Program-made: the position numbers and the translations under genes
The notes under the pieces: generated by a model
What the model was told of the DNA's origin: nothing
Database searches by the model: none
Seen by the model: only the letters and a program-made list of their open reading frames with translations
DNA from: Arthrobacter_D sp015752045
GTDB taxonomy: Bacteria; Actinomycetota; Actinomycetes; Actinomycetales; Micrococcaceae
Direction: 5' to 3'
Length of the DNA stretch: 64,000 bases
Assembly (NCBI RefSeq): GCF_015752045.1
Contig: NZ_JADOUS010000011.1
Location: 18,509-82,508 of the forward strand
Shown here: in pieces, positions 58,560 to 64,000 of the stretch
Numbering within the stretch: position 1 is the stretch's first letter
Layout of the letters: every line of letters begins with the position of its first letter

Positions 58560-58775
58560 CAGATCCGCTCACGTCGCCGAGGGCGCGTGGCCGCCGCGTC
58601 ATCGTCGCCGCGGACGATCACCACGACCGAGCCTGAGACCATCGGGCCGGCCTCGTCCTGCGTCGTCCGGCCGCAGCGGCGGTACGTCCGGGTACTCCCC
58701 GCCCGTGGTGGTCCGGCACTCGCCGTCCCCGGACATGAGAAAGCCCCGGCGGCGTACCGACCGGGGCAACATCAG
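58560..58775. other. Stretch between csrA and the attachment site
   Basis: These 216 bases contain no supported gene; overlapping frames on both strands lack ribosome sites and family similarity. The only structure is the hairpin at 58743-58767. Confidence 0.5.
58743..58767 (-). terminator. Terminator of the former tRNA-Thr gene
   Basis: A 7-bp GC stem (GCCCCGG, 58743-58749, with CCGGGGC, 58761-58767) is followed on the minus strand by TTTCTC. It lies 9 bases after the 3' end of the tRNA-Thr fragment, so it is most likely the original tRNA terminator left on the chromosomal side of the insertion. Confidence 0.65.
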
Positions 58776-58821
58776 GGCCTCCTGCCAGAGTCGAACTGGC
58801 GACCTTCTCATTACGAGTGAG
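58776..58821 (-). other. attL: 3' half of tRNA-Thr(CGT)
   Basis: The minus strand reads an anticodon loop CTCGTAA, the 3' stem TGAGA, a variable region AAGGTC, a perfect T-arm (GCCAG, loop TTCGACT, CTGGC) and the acceptor 3' strand AGGAGGC. The matching 5' half (acceptor GCCTCCT and D-arm) is absent; upstream sequence is unrelated. An integrase gene begins 59 bases away. This is the standard remnant at one end of an element integrated into a tRNA gene. Confidence 0.8.
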
Positions 58822-58879
58822 TGTGATTGTCCTTACCAGTGCTGGGCAGAAGCGTCCATAGGTGACGAAGAAGTGACAT

Positions 58880-60025
58880 TCAGTTCCAGTCAAGAGAGGT
58901 AAGAGCGCTATTTAGTCGACCAGCGCTGTCATGAAGATCGTCATCGAAAAGCCCGGCGTAGGTATCCAGAGTCATCGTCGCGGACGCGTGTCCGGCGATG
59001 CGCTGCACGACCTTCACGTTCGCGCCGACGCTGATCGCCAGACTCACTGCAGTGTGTCGTAGATCGTGGAAGGTGGGGCGGGGGAACCCCGCCTCCAGCT
59101 CCGCAGCTCGTGCAATGGCCGAGGTGTAATGCCGCTTCGTCCACGTGCTATTCCGCAGAACAGCCCCTTGCGTAGTGCTGAACAGCCTTCCACTCGGGGC
59201 GAGGGAATCTGTCACTTGCTCGAGTCGCTTGGCGATAGTTCTCGGAACGGGTACAGTTCGTCGCTCACCGGCCTTCGTCGCACCGATGATCAGACTGCCG
59301 CTGACTTCTGAGTACGCCTTGTTCACCGAGATACTTGGGCGTGCACCGAAAGTAACATCGTCAGCGGTCAGCGCCGTGATCTCGCCCCAACGCAGCCCGC
59401 ACGTTCCGGCCATCATGATCAAGAGGTCGAACTCTCCCGCGGCGCTCGCGAGGACCGTCAGCTGACGCATCGATAGGTAAACATGCTCTCTCTGCTTGGC
59501 GACGGCGGGGATGTAGTCAGTGCCGCCAACCGCATCCTTCGTGGGATTAGACGGAAGTAGACCCTTCTTCACCGCGTGACCGAGTAGGCGGCCAAACATC
59601 AAACCAACTTCACGTCGAGTCGTCTGGCCTGCCGGCCGACGATCACGGCCATCCAGGGTCGTAATCCACTCTGCCGTGGATGCGTAAGATACTCCGGTCA
59701 AGGGTGTATGTGCCCAACGGGGTGCGACGTAGTTCTCGTAGTAGCGCCGGTAGTTGTCCAGCGTCTTAGCGCTTGCGGGCTTCCTGCCTGTTGCTCCAAC
59801 TTTCCTGATGCGTTCGATCCACTCTCGGTAGAGCATGTCGACGGTCGTCTTGCTGGCGACTTTGGGGTCGATGTAGCTGCCGCTGCGAACGGCATGAAGA
59901 GTGACTCGTTGAAACTCTTCGGCCTCCCGTTTCGTCGCGAAGCGCTTTCGTTTCCTTATGCCCTCGGTGGTCGTCCAGTCGAACTGCCAGCGCTTGTCGC
60001 CCGTCGTCAGCTTGTTGATTGCCAT
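58880..60025 (-). CDS. Tyrosine recombinase/integrase
   Basis: The 381-residue protein has an AP2-like arm-binding N-terminus (RWQFDWTTTEGIRKRKRFATKREAEEF), a SAM-like core-binding domain (about 65-165) and a catalytic domain. Active-site residues are Arg in CGLRWGE (about 212), HxxR in FHDLRHTAVS (about 321-324), His in AGHASATMTLDTY and the Tyr nucleophile (about 354). It lies at the tRNA-Thr half site and points to it, so it should catalyse integration into tRNA-Thr(CGT). Confidence 0.95.
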   Translation of the reverse strand: MAINKLTTGDKRWQFDWTTTEGIRKRKRFATKREAEEFQRVTLHAVRSGSYIDPKVASKTTVDMLYREWIERIRKVGATGRKPASAKTLDNYRRYYENYVAPRWAHTPLTGVSYASTAEWITTLDGRDRRPAGQTTRREVGLMFGRLLGHAVKKGLLPSNPTKDAVGGTDYIPAVAKQREHVYLSMRQLTVLASAAGEFDLLIMMAGTCGLRWGEITALTADDVTFGARPSISVNKAYSEVSGSLIIGATKAGERRTVPVPRTIAKRLEQVTDSLAPSGRLFSTTQGAVLRNSTWTKRHYTSAIARAAELEAGFPRPTFHDLRHTAVSLAISVGANVKVVQRIAGHASATMTLDTYAGLFDDDLHDSAGRLNSALTSLDWN

Positions 60026-60251
60026 TCCCGAAGGTTAACAGAGACTGACGAACTAGTGGGAAGGTCATCCTCCCGTATCTGTCGGCATGATTTGCGACCT
60101 CGAGGAAAGTGCGGTAGCTTATCATAGTTCGCAACACGCGGGGCTAGATCCCCCCGCGTCTCCTAGGTACAGAAGCGTCATAAGAGATACTCGCTGGCTC
60201 GAATCAGCGCCCTCAGTTTCTGGTTACAACCCTAGGAGAAGGAGTTCTTCC

Positions 60252-60506
60252 GTGAACTACCAGTCACCCCCAGCTTCGGCGGGGATCGCCGCATTGCCGG
60301 CAAGTTGGAGCGCTCAAGAAGCGCGCACCTTTACCCAAAATGTGTGGCTTTCGAGACAGGAATCCGCAACCTACCTCGGTGTGGCAGCCAAGACGCTCGC
60401 TCAACACCGTCGCGACGGGCCGCCGTATTCGAAGTTTTTCGGGTCCGTGAGATATCGTCTGTCCGACCTCGATTCCTGGGCCAGTCAGCAGGTGATGCGT
60501 CGGTGA
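60252..60506 (+). CDS. Excisionase-like helix-turn-helix protein
   Basis: The 84-residue protein starts at GTG 60252, with GAAGGAG 8 bases upstream. Residues 30-84 form a MerR/AlpA-type winged helix: NVWLSRQESATYLGVAAKTLAQHRRDG, then a basic wing with VRYRLSDLDSWA. Such proteins act as Xis factors or activators of excision. It is divergent from the integrase across 226 bp and overlaps the next gene by 4 bases. Confidence 0.85.
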   Translation: MNYQSPPASAGIAALPASWSAQEARTFTQNVWLSRQESATYLGVAAKTLAQHRRDGPPYSKFFGSVRYRLSDLDSWASQQVMRR

Positions 60507-61015
60507 CGACATTGCTTGTGGCGACTCCAGCAGTGGTCCGATGCTCAAAGGTTAGTTATTCGGAGTGGTTGTTCGAACGGCTTCGCACAAATTCGACCCG
60601 CGAATGGTTTGACCTCAGGAGGTTTCTGCAGGAAGTCGAATGTTCCGTCCTCCACCAGGGCGTGAAAGAGACTCTCCAACTGATGTCGCTACATTGCGAT
60701 GCTAATGGGCTGGTCAGCATATCGGGCAGGGCGCTTTCCGAGATTCTACATGTTCGCCAGAACACGGTGAGTGCTCGTCAAAAGCGGGCTGTCGACTCGG
60801 GCTACCTCGTGTTGAGAAGGAGATTCAATGATTCTCCTTTACGACGGCTCACATGGCCTAGTGGTAATCAGACACCGCCCGACGAATCCTGGGGGAGTTT
60901 TCAGCGGCTCCGCGCAGTCGAGTGGACCCACGCAGAAAGAAGCTGGTACGCGGCTTTCGATCCGGGAGTCGGCTGCATCACCCCCTGGCAGGACCTTGAT
61001 GAGGCCCGCTTCTAG
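60503..61015 (+). CDS. Element protein with winged-helix-like segment
   Basis: About 170 residues from a GTG overlapping the excisionase stop; the frame is open upstream but there runs under the excisionase gene. The central part (GVKETLQLMSLHCDANGLVSISGRALSEILHVRQNTVSARQKRAVDSGYLVLRRR) reads as a winged helix-turn-helix like those in replication or partition proteins. GC is clearly lower than in the flagellar genes. The exact function is unknown; position suggests replication or regulation of the element. Confidence 0.65.
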   Translation: MTTLLVATPAVVRCSKVSYSEWLFERLRTNSTREWFDLRRFLQEVECSVLHQGVKETLQLMSLHCDANGLVSISGRALSEILHVRQNTVSARQKRAVDSGYLVLRRRFNDSPLRRLTWPSGNQTPPDESWGSFQRLRAVEWTHAERSWYAAFDPGVGCITPWQDLDEARF

Positions 61016-61344
61016 GCCGACGTGGTGGCTCCCCGGGTGGCACGACGATCTGACCGCTATCTACATAGGGACACAAGCGCAGCGACGTGAATCCTGTGTC
61101 GGTCCAGCCTCAGAGCCGAAAGCTGCTGAGTGCCTTAAGGATTCAGTAGAGCCGAGGCCAAACCCCTAAAAGTTGAGCGAGGCCGCCAGGCCGTAGCTCA
61201 TCGCTCCTGTCGGTGTCGGCTCCCGGCCTTCGGCCTGCGCCTCCACCGGCTTCTTCCCACCCATCCTGTCGGTGTCGGCTCCCGGCCTTCGGCCTGCGCC
61301 TCCACCGGCTTCTTCCCACCCATCCTCAAGCAGAAGGACACCAC
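61016..61344. other. Gene-free region with 59-bp tandem repeat
   Basis: No supported gene lies in these 329 bases; a frame starting at 60828 continues to 61169 but overlaps the previous gene and lacks a ribosome site. The right half is filled by the 59-bp repeat (61205-61322), followed by the ribosome site of the next gene. Confidence 0.55.
61205..61322 (+). repeat. Two perfect tandem copies of a 59-bp unit
   Basis: Copies at 61205-61263 and 61264-61322 start with TCCTGTCGGTGTCGG and end with TTCTTCCCACCCA plus T. Each contains an internal inverted repeat, GGCCTTCGGCC, that could form a small hairpin with a TTC-type loop. The repeat ends 22 bases before the ATG of the next gene. Confidence 0.9.
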
Positions 61345-61569
61345 ATGACCACGAACACGCTTTTCCCCGCAGGCCAGCGTCTTGTAGAAGCGATCACGCG
61401 CCTGTCTGAAGCTGAGTCGAGGCTTACCCTAACCCCATCCAAAGCTCAAGGAGTCCGTCAGTGGGCCACTAAAGCTAGGACGCGATGGCGAGCCAACGAC
61501 TCCTCACGGACTGTCGATCACCTAACGGACTCTGACCCAGCGGCTGATCAGGCTCGCCGATGTGCGTAG
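61345..61569 (+). CDS. Short element protein, N-terminal half of a paralogous pair
   Basis: The 74-residue protein (MTTNTLFPAGQRLVEAITRL) starts at the ATG with AGAAGGA upstream. Its first 25 residues match the start of the second paralog at 61953 (TTSTISPAGQ, EAAITRRDEA), including the same ribosome site context. The rest differs. It is followed with a 10-base overlap by a 48-codon frame that matches the C-terminal end of the paralog. Family unknown; helical and charged. Confidence 0.6.
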   Translation: MTTNTLFPAGQRLVEAITRLSEAESRLTLTPSKAQGVRQWATKARTRWRANDSSRTVDHLTDSDPAADQARRCA

Positions 61570-61706
61570 TCACAAGAGGCAGCAGCTTCGATGTGGACGG
61601 GCTCACCTACCCTGCCTCGCTGTCAATTGGTTCAATGATCGCCGATGCGTTGAGAGGAGCCACGCGGGAGTTTGATCGCGGCAACTCGAACGTGGTGACG
61701 CCGTAA
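61560..61706 (+). CDS. Short element protein, C-terminal half of the paralog
   Basis: A 48-residue frame from ATG 61560 to TAA 61706. It carries SSFDVDGLTYPASLSIGSMIADALRGATREF (two pieces, residues 8-38), which aligns with SFDVDGTTYVMDLSLRSMIEYALKEAERE at the end of the gene 61953-62594. Translation may be coupled by the 10-base overlap with the preceding gene. The two halves may alternatively be the remains of one gene that lost its middle. Confidence 0.55.
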   Translation: MCVVTRGSSFDVDGLTYPASLSIGSMIADALRGATREFDRGNSNVVTP

Positions 61707-61952
61707 TGGAAGGTAGCCATAGAGCGAGGCTCCAACCTATCCCTATGGTTTTGCCAGTCGTTACTGCGGTCCGTAAAGGCGTCCCGGGGATTCGTCCGCC
61801 GCCTTAAACCCCTGAGCGGTCTGTCACATGCGCCTTAGGCGTGCGGGCCCCGCCCATGCACCTCCCTTCTTGGCCCTTTTCGGTCAACTCTTACCTTCCT
61901 GGCGCCGGCCGCCGGCCTCCGTCTACCTCACCCCTACCTACCGAAGGACATC

Positions 61953-62594
61953 ATAACCACCAGCACAATCTCCCCTGCAGGCCAGCTCACTGAGGCCGCG
62001 ATCACTCGCCGTGATGAAGCTCGGGCTCAAGCAGCAGAGGCCCACAGGCAAGCAGAGGCGGCGCGCTCCGCGGCCGCTGGACTTCGGGGCCGACTGCATG
62101 CCGGCGACTCCTCAGTCACAGTGGAGGACATCGTAAACGCCGGCCCCGCAGCTGATCGCCTGGCCGCTATCGCGGACCTTCACGACTCGACCCTTCCCGG
62201 CTTCGAGGCCGCTATCCGCGAGGCCCGCACTAACGAAGTGCTTGAATGCGTCTCGAGCGGGCAGATCCTCTCCCGCGAAGACCACTCGGCGAAGATCGCC
62301 GAACTCGCGCAGCAGATCGCCGACTTCATCGAGCCGTTCGAGCGCCATCTCGAACCGGTAGCCGAGCGACACCGCGTCAATGCCGCTTCGCTGACGCACA
62401 CCACTGCATACGGCTCTGGCTTCACCTACCGGCATGGCAACCCATACTCCCCGATACGCATCGGGCCGGGGGATATGAGCTTCGACGTCGACGGCACTAC
62501 ATACGTGATGGACCTGTCGCTCCGCTCGATGATCGAGTACGCGCTGAAGGAAGCCGAGCGCGAGCTGTCCACACGCCGCACCGCGAGGGCGTAG
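61953..62594 (+). CDS. Element protein, full-length paralog with possible ATA start
   Basis: The frame runs from ATA at 61953 (GAAGGACATC upstream, the same ribosome context as its paralog) for 213 residues; the first standard start in frame is GTG at 62121, which has no ribosome site and would remove the 56 residues that include the paralog-matching N-terminus. The product is helical and charged with an Ala-rich coil (about 20-50) and the C-terminal FDVDGTTYVMDLSLRSMI module. Function unknown. The ATG at this place may have mutated to ATA. Confidence 0.6.
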   Translation: MTTSTISPAGQLTEAAITRRDEARAQAAEAHRQAEAARSAAAGLRGRLHAGDSSVTVEDIVNAGPAADRLAAIADLHDSTLPGFEAAIREARTNEVLECVSSGQILSREDHSAKIAELAQQIADFIEPFERHLEPVAERHRVNAASLTHTTAYGSGFTYRHGNPYSPIRIGPGDMSFDVDGTTYVMDLSLRSMIEYALKEAERELSTRRTARA

Positions 62595-62632
62595 CAACCA
62601 ATATCGGCAGGGGATTGGCGGGGCTCCGGCCC

Positions 62633-62681
<49 letters not shown>

Positions 62682-62927
62682 GCCAGGAGTAAGGGACGGC
62701 CTATTAGGGTGTCTGAGGGTAGTGGGCCTCGGGGCAGTGTCCCAGGCCGTCTCTCACGAGTAGCGACAGCACCCACTCTCGACACATCTCGGACCCTCGC
62801 TACCCGTGGTCCAGCCCCGCCAACATTGGCCGAATGAGATCGCTGACCATGACAGCCGGCCTCGGAGAAAGTCTGTGAAGTGTACGCGGCAAAAGGCGCT
62901 AACCACATCCGGGCCACGACAGGCTTC

Positions 62928-62959
62928 GGGTGGGGGTCCACCCCCCCCCCCCCCCACCC
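62928..62959 (-). terminator. GC hairpin with poly-C after the endonuclease gene
   Basis: GGGTGGGGG (62928-62936) can pair with CCCCCACCC (62951-62959), leaving a loop that is mostly C. It lies just past the stop of the minus-strand endonuclease gene. The C15 tract makes the exact pairing register, and the true length of the run, uncertain. Confidence 0.4.
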
Positions 62960-62972
62960 TTCACGACAGGCG

Positions 62973-63848
62973 TCACTGATACTGACTGGACAGAATGTCA
63001 GCTGTTTGACCCGCGTCAGCCGTTCTCGAGAACCTCGTCATGTACTCCGCCAATGCCAAAACGCGGTCAACCGTCCTGAGGAGACCTTCTGCGCTATTGC
63101 ACGGGTGGCACAGGTAACCCCTGACGCAGTTGCCGCAGGACTTGATTGACGGGCAGCAAGCATGGTCATGGTCGATCATGAGGCGGCCCATGCTCTTGCA
63201 GGCTGCGCATTCTGGGATCTCGCTGCCCTGAACCTCGAGCAGGTGCGCCACGGTGGTTCCGTGTGCGTGAGCGTTCTTGCAGGGCTTGCATCGGACGGTC
63301 CAGAACTTTCCGTCTACGCCCGTTCGATGAAAGGCCTCGACAGGTAGCCAGGCACAACAATCGAGGCACCATCTCTCCTCTTCATGGCTATCCTCGCAGG
63401 TGCGGCAAGTCGGACTTTTCTGGTTACCGCCTCGGAAGTTCCAGGTGGTGAGCTCTTGCTGGCAGGACACACATACCCGTGGAGGCAAGGCGCGAGCCAG
63501 TGAAGCCTGCTCTGATTCAGCGAGAGTGCAAGTACTCTCAATGCCGATTGGCCTCTTGTTCGGAGAGAACCTCGAACGGTCGTGGGGAGTTTGGTGATAG
63601 TCGCACCAAGCGAGTTTGGGGTTAGCTTCCCGGCACTGATGGCAGGTAGACGGAGTCTTACCTCGGGAGGACGCAGGGTGTCGCATCAGCTCGATAGCCT
63701 TCTTCTCGCCGCACCAGACGCAAATCTTGACCGGTTGAATGTGCTTACCCCGACGTTTAGGGGGGCGCGGAACCGCCGACATCCTTGATTCGCCGTGCTC
63801 CTCGGCTGGGTTCATCGCCCTACCGGCCTCGCCTGATTCTTCGCTCAT
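62973..63848 (-). CDS. Endonuclease VII-like HNH protein with multiple CxxC zinc motifs
   Basis: The 291-residue protein has a C-terminal recombination-endonuclease VII domain: MIDHDHACC, then a cysteine pair and GYLCHPCNSAEGLL, matching the DHDH...G.LC..CN...G signature of the beta-beta-alpha-metal fold. Upstream lie at least six CxxC or CxxH motifs (CVWC, CHQC, CDYH, CVSC, CRTC, CLDC, CKPC, CAAC) arranged in pairs like zinc ribbons. It may cleave branched DNA or act as a homing or packaging nuclease of the element. The start at 63848 is uncertain; ATGs at about 63815 and 63782 are alternatives. Confidence 0.82.
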   Translation of the reverse strand: MSEESGEAGRAMNPAEEHGESRMSAVPRPPKRRGKHIQPVKICVWCGEKKAIELMRHPASSRGKTPSTCHQCREANPKLAWCDYHQTPHDRSRFSPNKRPIGIESTCTLAESEQASLARALPPRVCVSCQQELTTWNFRGGNQKSPTCRTCEDSHEEERWCLDCCAWLPVEAFHRTGVDGKFWTVRCKPCKNAHAHGTTVAHLLEVQGSEIPECAACKSMGRLMIDHDHACCPSIKSCGNCVRGYLCHPCNSAEGLLRTVDRVLALAEYMTRFSRTADAGQTADILSSQYQ

Positions 63849-63913
63849 GGCTCATGAATCTAACAGCGATTGGAAAGAAAACAAGACAGGATATTGACGC
63901 AAACTGCTTGGTG

Positions 63914-64000
63914 TCAACCGGTGGAAGCAACATTGTCGGTGAGTAGTCGAGTGAAGACTTCCCGGGGAGTGAGGTAGCCCAGGGTGGCTCGGGGTCGGTC
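63914..64000 (-). CDS. IS30-family transposase, C-terminal end (partial)
   Basis: The minus strand from the window edge reads TDRPRATLGYLTPREVF and ends 12 residues later in VASTG and TGA. RP(R/K)xTLGYxTPxEVF close to the C-terminus is the signature end of IS30-type transposases with the DDE catalytic domain. The 5' part lies outside the window. The outer terminal inverted repeat should lie between the stop and about 63880, but cannot be defined without the other end. Confidence 0.8.
   Translation of the reverse strand, partial: DRPRATLGYLTPREVFTRLLTDNVASTG

Noticed and set aside
58618..58893. Small frames around the tRNA-Thr remnant
   Set aside because: They read through the tRNA half site and terminator hairpin and have no start signals.
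60828..61169. 113-codon frame overlapping the winged-helix element gene
   Set aside because: It lacks a ribosome site, overlaps a better-supported gene for more than half of its length and shows no similarity.
61205..61322. CRISPR-like repeat
   Set aside because: The two 59-bp copies are directly adjacent without spacers and no cas gene is near.

Overview
The window is chromosomal DNA of a high-GC Gram-positive bacterium, most likely an Arthrobacter-like member of the Micrococcaceae (Actinomycetota). The lineage call rests on uniformly GC-rich coding DNA with many GTG starts, a bacterial proteasome activator (Bpa) with its GQYL C-terminus, a septum-formation-family lipoprotein, and a flagellar system without L- or P-ring genes. 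No 16S rRNA or ribosomal protein is present, so the genus is an inference.

1-21.9 kb holds unlinked housekeeping and accessory genes: a membrane protein, tRNA-Ser(GCT), an S9A prolyl oligopeptidase, a large FAD/NAD(P)-binding protein, a 1524-residue secreted nuclease/5'-nucleotidase, a septum-formation lipoprotein, a decayed MFS transporter, a DUF2252 protein, tRNA-Ser(TGA), a quinone oxidoreductase, a FUSC-like membrane protein, the carbon starvation pair cstA-ybdD, bpa with a conserved neighbour, a membrane-anchored ECF-sigma-like protein and an aldo/keto reductase. Many of these units end in long perfect hairpins.

22.0-58.6 kb is a large flagellar cluster. On the minus strand lie flgN-flgK-flgL-fliW and a GGDEF/EAL protein. 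On the plus strand lie fliC, fliD-fliS-(fliT-position gene), then flgB-flgC-fliE-fliF-fliG-fliH-fliI-fliJ-(NlpC/P60)-fliK-flgD-flgE, and finally flbD-motA-motB and fliM-fliN-fliO-fliP-fliQ-fliR-flhB-flhA-(FlhF-like)-csrA. Most genes overlap by 1-4 bases, so the operons are translationally coupled. Between flgE and flbD sits a non-flagellar block (41.6-47.0 kb) with two potassium-transporter-like genes, a secreted phosphodiesterase-like protein, a gene remnant and a small membrane protein.

The regulation can be read from the DNA. Four sites match a sigma-28 (FliA) promoter, T(A/T)(A/C)(A/C)-N15-(T/G)CCGATAG. They lie before flgN, fliC, flgB and fliM. The fliC and flgB leaders each begin with hairpins whose loops carry AUGGA, the core of a CsrA site, and the fliC Shine-Dalgarno region is itself an ACGGA. 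With fliW at one end of the cluster and csrA at the other, this looks like the Hag-FliW-CsrA homeostatic switch known from Bacillus subtilis, possibly extended to the basal-body operon. The fliM promoter lies so close to the start codon that its mRNA should be leaderless.

58.8 kb to the right edge is the left part of an integrated element. It starts at a 3' half of a tRNA-Thr(CGT) gene and carries a tyrosine integrase, an excisionase-like protein, a winged-helix-like protein, duplicated unknown genes (one apparently starting at ATA), tandem repeats, an endonuclease VII-like protein with many CxxC motifs, and the 3' end of an IS30-type transposase that runs out of the window. The intact tRNA-Thr is predicted at the far end, beyond this window. 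Its genes are visibly less GC-rich than the rest.
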